Shown one piece after another: positions 55,218-64,000 of a stretch of 64,000 nt of DNA; the first letter of the stretch is position 1, and each line of letters begins with the position of its first letter. The position numbers were made by a program, and so were the translations under genes. The stretch is from the NCBI GenBank assembly GCA_026398875.1, contig JAPLSB010000012.1, forward strand, positions 1 to 64,000. The letters run 5' to 3'. The notes beneath the pieces are model-generated. The model did no database searches, was not told where the DNA came from, and saw only the letters and a list, made by a program, of their open reading frames with translations. This DNA comes from Gammaproteobacteria bacterium. Its GTDB lineage: Bacteria; Pseudomonadota; Gammaproteobacteria; Nevskiales; Nevskiaceae.

Positions 55218-55567
55218 CACCCCGGTGGCCACTTCAGAGGCCGGCCGGCGACGATGTGCAGATGCAGATGGAACACGCTCTGGCCGGCGGCGGCGCCGTT
55301 GTTGACCACCAGCCGATACGCATCGCCATAGCCTTCGGCCTCGGCGATCTTGGTGGCGGTCAGCATCAGGTGGCCGAGCAGCGCCTGATCCTCCGGCACG
55401 GCGTCGCAGAGGCGCGGCATCGGCTTTTTCGGGATCAGCAGGATGTGCGTCGGGGCGACCGGGTTGATGTCGCGAATCGCGATGCAGAGGTCGTCCTCGA
55501 GGACGATCGTCGCGGGAATTTCGCGAGCGATGATCTTCTCGAACAGGGTTTTCGATGGGCTGGACAT
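55217..55567 (-). CDS. hinT: HIT-family (HinT-like) nucleotide hydrolase
   Basis: A 116-residue histidine-triad protein, a purine nucleoside phosphoramidase. The HIT motif is GQSVFHLHLHIVAGRPL (H-x-H-x-H), with the N-terminal SKTLFEKIIAREIPATIVLEDD. ATG at 55567 is chosen because it matches the family start; upstream residues lack similarity. Confidence 0.95.
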   Translation of the reverse strand: MSSPSKTLFEKIIAREIPATIVLEDDLCIAIRDINPVAPTHILLIPKKPMPRLCDAVPEDQALLGHLMLTATKIAEAEGYGDAYRLVVNNGAAAGQSVFHLHLHIVAGRPLKWPPG

Positions 55568-55608
55568 GGGGCTCGAGCTTGATGGGACGGGCGGAAGCCG
55601 AGAAGCGG

Positions 55609-55713
55609 GCTCGCGCGGAGAACGCAAACGACGCAGAGAACAGCGAACGACATTGTGCGAACCGCCTTTCCCGCTTTGGCTTTTCGCTGCGTCCTCCGCG
55701 TTCCCTGCGTGAG
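55609..55713. repeat. Long imperfect hairpin element, copy 2
   Basis: Arms at about 55609-55650 and 55681-55713 (CGCGGAGAACGCAAACGACGC against GCTGCGTCCTCCGCGTTCCC) pair imperfectly; the right arm ends CCCTGCGTGAG, like copy 1 at 22298-22413. It lies between the divergent hinT and msbA. Confidence 0.6.
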
Positions 55714-55767
55714 ATCGCTGTGAGTGGCCGATCTTAGACGACCCAACCCGGCTGCTACCATTTCACG

Positions 55768-57528
55768 ATGATCGCCCCTGACCCGTATCGCCCCGCCGCC
55801 GTCTGGCGCCGCCTGCTGGCCTATGGTGCCCCGCACTGGCGGCTGTTCCTGCTGGCGATGTTCGGCATGGTCACGTTCGCGGCCACCGATCTCGCCTTCG
55901 TGCGCCTGATCCAGCCGCTGATCGATTCGATCTTCGTTGAGCGCGATCCCAAGGTCATCGCGGTGATGCCGTTCGCGATCCTCGGCATCTTCCTGCTGCG
56001 TGGCGTCGCCGGCTTCTGCGCCAGCTGGGGTATCGCGGCAGTCGGCCAGCGCGTGGTGTCGCGGCTGCGCTGCGAAGTCTTCGAGCACTTGCTGTACGTC
56101 CCGGTGGCCCATCACGACAAGGCCCGCAATGCCGATCTGCAGACCAAGCTGACCTATCACGCCAACCAGGTCGCCGACAGCGCCACCGGTGTGCTGACCG
56201 CGATCATCAAGGACGGTCTTTCTGCCGTCGGCCTGCTTGGCCTGCTGTTCTGGACCAGCTGGAAGCTGGCGCTGTTCACGCTGGCGATTGCGCCGCTAGT
56301 GAGCATCTCGATCACCTGGGTCAATCGTCGCTTCCGCAAGCTGTCGCAGCGCGTGCAGGGCTCGGTCGCCGGCATCACCCATTCGGCCGATGAAGCGATC
56401 ACCGGTCGCCGCATCCTCAAGCTGTACGGCGGCGAAAGCTACGTGCTCGATGCCTTCCGGCGCATGGACGACTACCTGCGCCGGCAAAGCCTGAAGATGA
56501 CCGCCAGCGGTGCCGCTTCGAACAGCGCGCTGGAAATGATCGCGGCAGTCGGTGTCGCGATGCTGGTATTCGTCGCCACCGCGCCGGGGATGATCGAGAC
56601 AGTGAGTGCGGGCACCTTCGCTTCGTTCATCGCCGCGATGCTGAGCCTGCGCGCGCCGATGGCAGCGATGACCTCGATCAGCGAACGTCTGCAGCGCGGG
56701 CTGGTGGCTGGTGCCGACCTGTTCCAGTTTCTGGATACGCCGGTCGAAGCCGACATCGGCAGCCGGCCGTTGGCGCGCAGCAGCGGCAGCCTGCGCTTCG
56801 ACGCCGTGCGCTTCGCTTACGACGCCGATGGCCGCGCCGCGCTTGATGGCGTGACGCTCGATGTCGCGCCTGGCGCCACCGTCGCTTTTGTCGGCCGCTC
56901 CGGCAGTGGCAAGTCCACGCTGCTGTCGCTGATCCCGCGCTTCTACGATCCGGCGTCCGGTCGTGTGCTGCTCGACGGCTTCGACGCCCGCGAATACAAG
57001 CTGTCTGATTTGCGCCGCCAGGTCGCGCTGGTCGATCAGAGCATCGTGCTGTTCAACGCCAGCATTGCCGACAACATCGCGTATGGCGCAACCGGTGCAA
57101 CCCGCGACAAGATCGAGGAAGCGGCGCGCCGTGCCCATGCCTGGGAGTTCATCGAACGCCTGCCGCAGGGGCTGGACACCATGCTCGGTCAGGATGGCGC
57201 CAATCTGTCCGGCGGCCAGAAGCAGCGCCTGACCATTGCCCGCGCGCTGTACAAGGACGCGCCGATCCTGATTCTCGACGAGGCCACCAGTGCGCTCGAC
57301 ACTGAATCGGAACGAGCGATCCAGCAGGCGCTGACCGAACTGATGAAGGGCCGCACGACGCTGGTCATCGCGCATCGCCTGTCGACGATCCAGAGCGCCG
57401 ACCTGATCGTGGTGATGGACCAGGGCCGCATCGTCGAGCAGGGCACGCATGATGCGCTGCTGGCTCGCGATGGCGCCTATGCCGGCCTGCACCGGATGCA
57501 GTTCCGGGACGAGCCGATCGCGGCGTGA
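55768..57528 (+). CDS. msbA: Lipid A export ABC transporter MsbA
   Basis: A 586-residue half transporter that flips lipid A-core across the inner membrane. Six N-terminal helices (about 20-300) precede the ATPase: Walker A GRSGSGKST (about 377), signature NLSGGQKQR (about 480) and Walker B ILILDEATSALD (about 501-512). It is directly followed by lpxK, as in other gammaproteobacteria. Confidence 0.95.
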   Translation: MIAPDPYRPAAVWRRLLAYGAPHWRLFLLAMFGMVTFAATDLAFVRLIQPLIDSIFVERDPKVIAVMPFAILGIFLLRGVAGFCASWGIAAVGQRVVSRLRCEVFEHLLYVPVAHHDKARNADLQTKLTYHANQVADSATGVLTAIIKDGLSAVGLLGLLFWTSWKLALFTLAIAPLVSISITWVNRRFRKLSQRVQGSVAGITHSADEAITGRRILKLYGGESYVLDAFRRMDDYLRRQSLKMTASGAASNSALEMIAAVGVAMLVFVATAPGMIETVSAGTFASFIAAMLSLRAPMAAMTSISERLQRGLVAGADLFQFLDTPVEADIGSRPLARSSGSLRFDAVRFAYDADGRAALDGVTLDVAPGATVAFVGRSGSGKSTLLSLIPRFYDPASGRVLLDGFDAREYKLSDLRRQVALVDQSIVLFNASIADNIAYGATGATRDKIEEAARRAHAWEFIERLPQGLDTMLGQDGANLSGGQKQRLTIARALYKDAPILILDEATSALDTESERAIQQALTELMKGRTTLVIAHRLSTIQSADLIVVMDQGRIVEQGTHDALLARDGAYAGLHRMQFRDEPIAA

Positions 57529-57554
57529 ACGGTACTGACCAATTCCCGCTCAAG

Positions 57555-57644
57555 CGTCATTCCGGCGAACGCCGGAATCCAGTACGCCGATTCCCGGCGG
57601 CGCGCATGAGGCAAGACTGGACCCCGGTTTTCGCCGCGATGACG
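57555..57644. repeat. Second inverted pair of short extragenic repeats
   Basis: Copy at 57555-57582 (CGTCATTCCGGCGAACGCCG and GAATCCAG) and a diverged inverse copy at 57617-57644 (CTGGACCCCGGTTTTCGCCG and CGATGACG). Same family as the pair at 54154-54236. It lies between msbA and lpxK. Confidence 0.8.
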
Positions 57645-57679
57645 GATCTTGAAATTCGACGTTCGGAGCGAGCGTTGTC

Positions 57680-58672
57680 TTGAAACGCTGGCTCGAACGC
57701 CGCTGGTATTCGGTTGACCCCGCGCCGCTGGTCCTGCGGCCGCTCTCGGTGCTGTACGGCCGGATTGCCGATCGCATCGCGATATCGAAGAAAGCGCAGG
57801 CCGTGCGCCTGCCGGTGCCGGTGGTCGTGGTCGGCAACATCAGCGTCGGCGGTACCGGCAAGACGCCGGTGACGATCTGGCTCATCGAGCAGGCGAGGGC
57901 GCTAGGCTTCCGGCCGGGCGTGATCAGCCGCGGCTACGGTGGCCGTGCCGCAAGTTATCCACTGCGGGTCACCGCAAGCACCGATCCTGCCGAATGCGGC
58001 GACGAGCCGGCGCTGATCGCACGCCGCACCGGCGTGCCGGTGGCCGTGGCACCCGATCGTGTCGCAGCCGGACGGCTGCTGATCGAGCAGGACGATGTCG
58101 ATCTGCTGATTGCCGACGATGGCCTGCAGCACTACCGCTTGGTGCGCGATCTCGAGTTCTGCGTCATCGACGGTGCACGTGGCCTCGGCAACGGCGCACC
58201 GCTGCCGGCCGGGCCGCTGCGCGAGCCATCGTCGCGCCTAACGAGTGTCGATGCGGTGATCGTCAATGGCCCGCTGGCTGTGGCGCTGCCGGCGCACGGT
58301 CAGCCGCAGCTGGCGATGCGGCTCGGCATCGCGCGCGCGTTGGCGCTGGATACCGGCGAGGTCCGGCCATTGTCAGCGTTCAAGGGTCAGCCGGTTCGCG
58401 CCATTGCCGGCATCGGCCACCCGCAGCGCTTCTTCGCGGCACTTGAAGCACACGGCCTTGTCGTGATTCCGCAACCGTTCCCGGACCATCATCGCTACAC
58501 GGCGGTTGATCTCGCGTTCGGTGATGCCGCGCCGGTACTGATGACCGAAAAGGACGCCGTGAAGTGCGCGGCCTTCGCTCGGCCAGGCTGGTGGTGCGTG
58601 CCGGCCGAAGCGCAGTTCGGCGAGGCCGACACGGCGCATGTGCGAAAATTGCTGTCCAGTCTCCACGCCTGA
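57680..58672 (+). CDS. lpxK: Tetraacyldisaccharide 4'-kinase LpxK
   Basis: A 330-residue inner-membrane-associated kinase that phosphorylates the lipid A precursor. The P-loop is [17 protein letters not shown] (about 50-66), then [23 protein letters not shown] and [12 protein letters not shown]. The start is TTG at 57680; the length fits the family. Follows msbA. Confidence 0.94.
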   Translation: MKRWLERRWYSVDPAPLVLRPLSVLYGRIADRIAISKKAQAVRLPVPVVVVGNISVGGTGKTPVTIWLIEQARALGFRPGVISRGYGGRAASYPLRVTASTDPAECGDEPALIARRTGVPVAVAPDRVAAGRLLIEQDDVDLLIADDGLQHYRLVRDLEFCVIDGARGLGNGAPLPAGPLREPSSRLTSVDAVIVNGPLAVALPAHGQPQLAMRLGIARALALDTGEVRPLSAFKGQPVRAIAGIGHPQRFFAALEAHGLVVIPQPFPDHHRYTAVDLAFGDAAPVLMTEKDAVKCAAFARPGWWCVPAEAQFGEADTAHVRKLLSSLHA

Positions 58673-58688
58673 TGAACCTGTGATTGCC

Positions 58689-58868
58689 ATGGACAAGCGC
58701 CTGCTCGACATCCTCGTCTGCCCGGTTACCAAGGGGCCGCTGACCTGGCATCCGGACGTTCAGGAACTGTGGTGCAAGGCCTCGCGCCTCGCCTATCCGG
58801 TGCGCGACGGCATTCCGGTGATGCTCGAAGAGGAAGCCCGGCCGCTGCGGGACGACGAACTGCAGTGA
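58689..58868 (+). CDS. Trm112-family small protein (YcaR-like)
   Basis: A 59-residue protein with the Trm112 pattern [14 protein letters not shown] and [19 protein letters not shown]. In this family it partners a methyltransferase; in the lpxK-kdsB context it is the standard neighbour. It overlaps kdsB by 4 bp. Confidence 0.93.
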   Translation: MDKRLLDILVCPVTKGPLTWHPDVQELWCKASRLAYPVRDGIPVMLEEEARPLRDDELQ

Positions 58869-59635
58869 GCGGTTCCGCGTTCCGCATTGTCATTCCGGCG
58901 CGGCTCGGCTCCACCCGCCTGCCGCGCAAGGTGCTGCGCGATCTGGCCGGCAGGCCGATGCTGCAGTGGACCTGGCAGGCGGCCTGCGCGGTTGCCGGCC
59001 CGCACGCGGTGACCATCGCCACCGATGATGCTGAGGTGCAGGCGCTGTGCGCCGGCTTCGGTGCCGATGTGCGAATGACCGACCCGGCGCATCAATCGGG
59101 TACCGATCGGGTCAACGAGATCGCCACCGCTGCCGGGTGGCCGGACGACCAGATCATCGTCAACCTGCAAGGTGATGAACCACTGATGCCTGCCGCGATG
59201 GTGCGCGAAGCGGCACGGCTGCTGGCCGAAGACCCGACCGCCGACATCGCCACGCTCTGTCATCCGCTGCACGCGCTGGAAGACTGGCTGAATCCGAACT
59301 TCGTGAAAGTGGTGCGTGCCGCCAACGGCCATGCGCTGTATTTCTCGCGGGCGCCGATTCCGTGGAAGCGGGAAGGGACGTCGCCGAAGTCGCCGCTGCC
59401 GGTCGGCTTGGCGTATCGCCACATCGGCCTGTACGCCTACCGGGTCGGGGCGCTGCGCCGGTTCAGCGTGCTTCGGCCGTCGTCGCTGGAAAACTGCGAA
59501 GCGCTGGAGCAGCTGCGGGCGCTCGAAGCCGGTCTGAGGATCGCGGTCGGCGTATCGGACGTGCCGCCACCGCGTGGCGTCGACACCGAGGCCGATCTTG
59601 CGGCGGTTGCCGCACTGCTGGCGGCGCGCCCATGA
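58865..59635 (+). CDS. kdsB: 3-deoxy-manno-octulosonate cytidylyltransferase KdsB
   Basis: A 256-residue enzyme activating Kdo as CMP-Kdo for lipopolysaccharide. The nucleotide loop is [15 protein letters not shown], followed by GTDRVNEIA and [13 protein letters not shown] at 58865 overlaps the Trm112 stop. The stop overlaps the phosphatase gene by 4 bp. Confidence 0.95.
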   Translation: MSGSAFRIVIPARLGSTRLPRKVLRDLAGRPMLQWTWQAACAVAGPHAVTIATDDAEVQALCAGFGADVRMTDPAHQSGTDRVNEIATAAGWPDDQIIVNLQGDEPLMPAAMVREAARLLAEDPTADIATLCHPLHALEDWLNPNFVKVVRAANGHALYFSRAPIPWKREGTSPKSPLPVGLAYRHIGLYAYRVGALRRFSVLRPSSLENCEALEQLRALEAGLRIAVGVSDVPPPRGVDTEADLAAVAALLAARP

Positions 59636-60324
59636 GCCGCCGCACTGCCGTGCTGCCGCCGGATCTGCCGCTGCTGAAGCCCTGGCCGCGCGTCCGCGCG
59701 TGGATCAACATGCTGTTCGTCGATCATTCGATCTTCCGCTTCATCTACAACACCCGGCTGCGGATCACGCCGGATCTGCATCGCTGCGGTCATCCAATGC
59801 CGTACCAGCTGCGCGGCGCGAAAGCCGCCGGCATCCAGACGGTACTGAGCCTGCGCGGCAACGAAACCCATCTCGGCTCGAACCAGCTGGAGTGGGACAC
59901 CTGCAAGCGCATCGGCTTGCGCCTCGTGCATTTCCCGATCGGCTCGCGCAGCGCGCCGCAGCGCGACGAGCTGCTGGAAATCATCAGCCTGCTCGACCGC
60001 CTGCCGAAGCCGCTGCTGATCCACTGCAAGTCCGGTGCGGACCGCGCCGGCATGGTGTCGACGATCTTCCTGTTGCTGCGCGGTGCCAGCTTTGCGACCG
60101 CGATGCGCCAGCTCGATTTCTGGCGCCACGGCCACATCAGGGCGGCCAAGACCGGCGTGCTCGATCAGGTGTTCTATACCTACCGCGACCACGTCGCCGC
60201 GCATCCCGGCACCACTTTCCCGGAGTGGGTCGAGCATCACTACGACCCGGTGGCGGTGACGGCCTCGTTCAAGTCGAATTTCTGGGCCAACCAGCTGGTC
60301 GACCGCATCCTGCGCCGCGAATAG
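59632..60324 (+). CDS. Dual-specificity-type protein phosphatase
   Basis: A 230-residue cysteine-based phosphatase. The P-loop HCKSGADRAG has Cys132 and Arg138 (CX5R); the upstream Asp may be in the VHFPIGSRSAPQRDE region. Its ATG overlaps the kdsB stop, so it is translated with the Kdo gene. The substrate may be protein tyrosine or a lipid/sugar phosphate of LPS; not known. Confidence 0.87.
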   Translation: MSRRTAVLPPDLPLLKPWPRVRAWINMLFVDHSIFRFIYNTRLRITPDLHRCGHPMPYQLRGAKAAGIQTVLSLRGNETHLGSNQLEWDTCKRIGLRLVHFPIGSRSAPQRDELLEIISLLDRLPKPLLIHCKSGADRAGMVSTIFLLLRGASFATAMRQLDFWRHGHIRAAKTGVLDQVFYTYRDHVAAHPGTTFPEWVEHHYDPVAVTASFKSNFWANQLVDRILRRE

Positions 60325-60345
60325 CGGACCGACCGGGCAACGAAA

Positions 60346-60371
60346 AAAGCCGCGTCTTTCGACGCGGCTTT
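60346..60371. terminator. Bidirectional terminator between phosphatase and rne
   Basis: An 11-bp stem AAAGCCGCGTC/GACGCGGCTTT with loop TTTC ends both convergent genes; T and A runs flank both sides. Confidence 0.9.
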
Positions 60372-60393
60372 CTTGTTTCCGGACCGCGATCGA

Positions 60394-63300
60394 TCAGGCG
60401 ATCGGGTCGGGCTTCTTCGCGGTGTCGTCACCGCCGGCTGGCACGACCGCGACCGGCGCTTCCGCAACCGCCAGCACTGCTGCTGCTGGCGCGGCTTCCA
60501 CTTCCGGAACGGCTTCCGCTTCCGGTGCGGCGGCAACGTCAACTGCTGCCGGCGCTTCGGCGATGACGGCGGCCTCGGGTTCCATGGTCGCCACCACGAC
60601 CTGCGGTTCCGGCTCGGCGGCAGCCACTGCCTCGACCACGACGACCGGGGCCTCCGCCGCCGGCGCTGCCGGGGCGATCACGTCCGCGACCTCGACGACG
60701 ACCGGCGCAGGCACTGCGTCGGCAATCACTTCGACGACGGGCGCGGTCTGAACCGCAACCGCCTCCGTCACCTCAGCGACTTCGACCGCCGGTGCTGCCG
60801 CCACTTCGGCAATCACGGCGGGCTGTGCTTCGACGGCCACTGCTTCGCTGACTGCCTCAACCGGCGCAGCCACCGCTTCGGCAACGACCTCGGTCGCGGC
60901 GACGACGGCAGCTGCTTCGCCGGAGACGGCGGCTTCGGCGGCCGGCGCATCGACAACCACGACTTCAGACGCGATCACCGCTGCGACACCTGCGGCCGCT
61001 TCGACGCGCACCGGGCGCTGATCGCGGCGCGGTGCATAGCCGGGTTCATCGCTCGACGGCAGCACTTCGATGGCCGACGGATCGAACATCGGCGGGATCT
61101 CGTCGCCGCCGTTCGCACCGTTGATGCCGGCCTCGCTGTCGTCGCCATCGGCGCTGTCATCGCCAGCATCGCCTTCAGCGCCCGGCACGGCGTTCGGGTT
61201 GCGCTCGCCGTTTTCGCCATTGCGACCGCGACCGCGACCGCGACGCCCGCGGCGGCCGCGACGGCCACCGCCTTCGCGTGGTTCACCACCGGCTGCAGCC
61301 GGATCGGACGCAGCGGCTGCCGCTTCGCCTTCGGCCGGATTGTCGACTGCCGTCGTCGCCAGCAGCGCGCTCATCGATTCGGCCGGTGCGGCAGCGGCCT
61401 CGGCGATCAGCGGAGCCGCGACGACGACCGCTGCGGCTGCCGCAACCGGCAGTTCGCCATCAGCGGCAGCGGCTGCCGCCGCCGGTGCCGGGCGCGGATT
61501 CTGGTTCTGGTTCTGGTTCTGGTTCTGGGGCTGACGTGGCTGCTGCGGCTGGCGCGGCTGCTGCTGGCCACGGCCTTCATTGCGGCCTTCCTGACGACCC
61601 TGGCCACCGTTCTGGTTCGGGTTCTGCTGGCGGTTGTTGTTACCGCCTTCGGCACGCGCTTCATTGCCGTTGCGACCATCGCGGCGCGGCTGCTGCTGGC
61701 CGTCCTGCTGCGGCCGGCCGCCGTCACGGCGTCCATCACGGTTGCCATCACGTCCACCTTCAGCACGGCCATCGCGGCGCGGCTGACCGTCCTGCGGCCG
61801 GCCGCCATCGCGGCGCCCATCCCGATTTCCGTCCCGGTTGCCATCGCGCCCGCCATCCCGACGCTGGCCCTGCTGCTGGCCGCCGTTACGCGCTTGCTGC
61901 TGCTGGCGCGGATTGTTGCCGTTGCTGGTGTTGCTGCCGCCCGAGCTCTGCGACGGCTTGCTGTCGTTACTGCTGCTGCGCTTGCCGAAGCCGAACAGGC
62001 GGCCCAGCCACGCGAAGAAGCCGCCGCCGGATTCGACCGGCTGCATCACCGCGACCGGTGCCGGCAGTGGCGCCTTGGCGGCAGCCGGCACGGCGATCGT
62101 CGGATCCGGCGCATCGAGCGGCAGCGGCGCCGGCGCGTTCGGCAGCAGCGCCTTGACCGCCGCTTCGCCGGAGGCACCACGCGGACCCTGCGGCGCGCCG
62201 GCGCCGACCAGCGCAGCACGGGCATCGGCCTTGAAGTCCTGCGGCAGGCGGTAGCTCATGCCGGCGTTGTTGTCCTGCGTCATGTGATCGGTGCGCACGC
62301 GCAGGATTTCGTACTTCGGCGTTTCCAGCGTCTCGTTCGGCACCAGCGTCACGACCACCATGTAGCGCGATTCCAGCTCGGCGATCACGCCGCGCTTCTC
62401 GTTGAGCAGGAAGGTGGCGACATCGACCGGCAGCTGCGCGATCACGCGGCCGGTGCGGTCCTTCATGCACTCCTCCTCGATCAGGCGCAGGGCGGCCAGC
62501 GCCAGCGATTCGACCGAGCGGATCTGGCCGCGGCCTTCGCAGCGCGGGCAGGCGATCTGGGTGTGTTCGGACAAGCTGGGGCGCAGGCGCTGACGGCTCA
62601 TTTCGAGCAGGCCGAAGCGGCTCAGGCGGCCGACCTGCACGCGGGCGCGGTCGATGTCGCAGGCTTCCTGCACTGCCTTCTCGACTTCGCGCTGGTTCTT
62701 GGTCGAGTTCATGTCGATGAAATCGATCACGATCAGGCCGCCGAGATCGCGCAGGCGCAGCTGGCGGGCGATTTCCTCGGCCGCTTCCAGGTTGGTCTGC
62801 AGCGCGGTTTCCTCGATGCCACCACCACCGGTCGCCTTCGCCGAGTTGATGTCGATCGCGGTCAGCGCCTCGGTGTGGTCGATGACGATCGAGCCACCGG
62901 ACGGCAGGCGAACCATGCGCTCGTGCGCCGATTCGATCTGGCTTTCGACCTGGTAGCGCGAGAACAGCGGGATGTCGTCGCGATACAGCTTGAGCTTGTG
63001 CTTCTCGGCCGGCATCGAGCGCTCCATCTGCGCTCGCGCTTCCTCGTAGATTTCGGCGTTGTCGACGATCACTTCGCCGATGTCCGGGCGCAGGTAGTCT
63101 CGCAGCGCGCGCAGCACCACGTTGTTTTCCTTGTACAGCGGGAACGGCGCCGGCAATTCGCTGGCGGCCTGCGTGATCCGGCCCCAGGTGTCGGCGAGCT
63201 GATCGAGGTCGGTCTGCAGTTCTGGCGCCGAACGGCCGATGCCATTGGTGCGGACGATGATGCCCATGCCGTCCGGGATGGTCAGCGCGGCCAGCGCTTC

Positions 63301-63762
63301 GCGCGCTTCCTCGCGCTCCTCGCCCTCGACCCTTCGGGAAATGCCGCCGGCCTTCGGGTTGTTCGGCATCAGCACCAGATAGCGGCCCGCGAGGCTGACG
63401 TAAGTGGTGAGTGCCGCGCCCTTGTTGCCGCGCTCTTCCTTTTCGACCTGGACGATGATCTCCGAGCCTTCGGCGATCAGTTCACGCATGTTGTTCTTGC
63501 CACCGCCGCCGGACGGTGCGTTCGGCCGGTAGTAGTCGCGGTGGATTTCCTTCAGCGGCAGGAAGCCGTGGCGTTCGGCGCCGTAGTCGACGAAGCAGGC
63601 TTCGAGGCTCGGCTCGACGCGGGTGATCTTGCCCTTGTAGACGTTGGACCTGCGCTGCTCGCGCGATGCCAGCTCGATATCAAGGTCGTAAAGCTTCTGC
63701 CCGTCGACGATGCCCACGCGCAACTCTTCGCGCTGTGTGGCGTTGATCAGGATTCTTTTCAT
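60394..63762 (-). CDS. rne: Ribonuclease E
   Basis: A 1122-residue endoribonuclease, core of the RNA degradosome. ATG at 63762 begins [21 protein letters not shown]; the S1 domain follows (about 38-120), the DNase I-like catalytic part has [18 protein letters not shown] and [10 protein letters not shown] with the metal Asp residues, and the zinc link is CPRCEGRG. The C-terminal half is unstructured: R/G/D/Q-rich repeats ([14 protein letters not shown]) and then a long Ala/Val/Glu-rich tail. The tail probably binds RNA and partner proteins. Confidence 0.95.
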   Translation of the reverse strand: MKRILINATQREELRVGIVDGQKLYDLDIELASREQRRSNVYKGKITRVEPSLEACFVDYGAERHGFLPLKEIHRDYYRPNAPSGGGGKNNMRELIAEGSEIIVQVEKEERGNKGAALTTYVSLAGRYLVLMPNNPKAGGISRRVEGEEREEAREALAALTIPDGMGIIVRTNGIGRSAPELQTDLDQLADTWGRITQAASELPAPFPLYKENNVVLRALRDYLRPDIGEVIVDNAEIYEEARAQMERSMPAEKHKLKLYRDDIPLFSRYQVESQIESAHERMVRLPSGGSIVIDHTEALTAIDINSAKATGGGGIEETALQTNLEAAEEIARQLRLRDLGGLIVIDFIDMNSTKNQREVEKAVQEACDIDRARVQVGRLSRFGLLEMSRQRLRPSLSEHTQIACPRCEGRGQIRSVESLALAALRLIEEECMKDRTGRVIAQLPVDVATFLLNEKRGVIAELESRYMVVVTLVPNETLETPKYEILRVRTDHMTQDNNAGMSYRLPQDFKADARAALVGAGAPQGPRGASGEAAVKALLPNAPAPLPLDAPDPTIAVPAAAKAPLPAPVAVMQPVESGGGFFAWLGRLFGFGKRSSSNDSKPSQSSGGSNTSNGNNPRQQQQARNGGQQQGQRRDGGRDGNRDGNRDGRRDGGRPQDGQPRRDGRAEGGRDGNRDGRRDGGRPQQDGQQQPRRDGRNGNEARAEGGNNNRQQNPNQNGGQGRQEGRNEGRGQQQPRQPQQPRQPQNQNQNQNQNPRPAPAAAAAAADGELPVAAAAAVVVAAPLIAEAAAAPAESMSALLATTAVDNPAEGEAAAAASDPAAAGGEPREGGGRRGRRGRRGRGRGRNGENGERNPNAVPGAEGDAGDDSADGDDSEAGINGANGGDEIPPMFDPSAIEVLPSSDEPGYAPRRDQRPVRVEAAAGVAAVIASEVVVVDAPAAEAAVSGEAAAVVAATEVVAEAVAAPVEAVSEAVAVEAQPAVIAEVAAAPAVEVAEVTEAVAVQTAPVVEVIADAVPAPVVVEVADVIAPAAPAAEAPVVVVEAVAAAEPEPQVVVATMEPEAAVIAEAPAAVDVAAAPEAEAVPEVEAAPAAAVLAVAEAPVAVVPAGGDDTAKKPDPIA

Positions 63763-64000
63763 TGTTGCGGTCTCGAATGCTGTCTGTTGACACGCTCGAC
63801 CGCGCGACACGGGATGCGACGCGTCTTTGGCGCGCCTCGATCGTTACGAAATGGTGAAGGTTCGATCGTCGATTCATCCCCGCCTCGTGCGGGAACGCTG
63901 GATAGTGCTGAACACCGGTCGAAGGACGGTCGGTGTTGCCGGGGTGGTACTGGACTGGCGCTGGCAGGGCGGGTGGTTTGCTACCATGCGGCCCGCCTGA
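63763..64000 (-). promoter_or_regulatory. rne upstream region
   Basis: The 238 bp before rne have no clear gene. Relatives keep a long rne leader that RNase E cuts to control its own level; several GC hairpins are possible here, for example ACCGACCGTCC/GGACGGTCGGT-type pairing near 63908-63932, but none is certain. Confidence 0.45.

Noticed and set aside
56296-57492. 398-residue minus-strand frame across msbA
   Set aside because: Antisense shadow of a clear ABC transporter.

Overview
The window reads as part of a GC-rich Gram-negative chromosome, most likely a gammaproteobacterium. The lipid A/Kdo block msbA-lpxK-trm112-kdsB, an rne gene with a long low-complexity tail, and outer-membrane porin and polysaccharide-export proteins point that way. 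A Nevskiales/Solimonadaceae-like host is a guess, not something the sequence proves. No rRNA, tRNA or prophage was seen.

Region 1 (1-9800) is a type I-C CRISPR-Cas locus on the minus strand: cas3-cas5c-cas8c-cas7c, then cas4-cas1-cas2, leader and a short array. It is split by a VapBC-type toxin-antitoxin pair on the opposite strand between cas7c and cas4, and cas4 carries two apparent frameshifts. A DUF2461 gene lies just upstream of cas3 on the same strand.

Region 2 (10108-13804) holds a PLP aminotransferase, an overlapping class II aldolase/alpha-beta hydrolase pair, and an AT-rich putative lipoprotein gene.

Region 3 (13880-24481) is a complete Nit1C-type cluster (nitBCDEFGH order: Sll0783-like protein, nitrilase, radical SAM, GNAT, AIR synthase-like, MSMEG_0570-like, flavin monooxygenase). 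This family is linked to nitrogen starvation and, in pseudomonads, to cyanide assimilation. A divergent porin, a second MSMEG_0570-like gene and a MocR-type regulator adjoin it. Three good sigma-54 (-24/-12) promoters and two tandem NtrC-like sites were found by eye, so this looks like one nitrogen-controlled regulon.

Region 4 (24580-25756) has a shortened AAC(6')-like acetyltransferase, thioredoxin 2 (trxC) and a small basic protein.

Region 5 (26238-52264) is a large exopolysaccharide locus: export protein, PHP phosphatase, BY-kinase, two O-antigen ligase/polymerase-type proteins, glycosyltransferases, acetyl- and pyruvyl-transferases, Wzx-like flippase, a PL5-like lyase, GDP-fucose and UDP-glucuronate synthesis, an initiating phosphotransferase and an EpsL-like beta-barrel. 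An IS3-type relic and a 1.5-kb gene-poor stretch interrupt it.

Region 6 (52530-63762) is housekeeping: alcohol dehydrogenase and thioesterase, a DUF6624 protein, HinT, msbA-lpxK-trm112-kdsB with a coupled phosphatase, and convergent rne. Several short intergenic repeats are scattered here.
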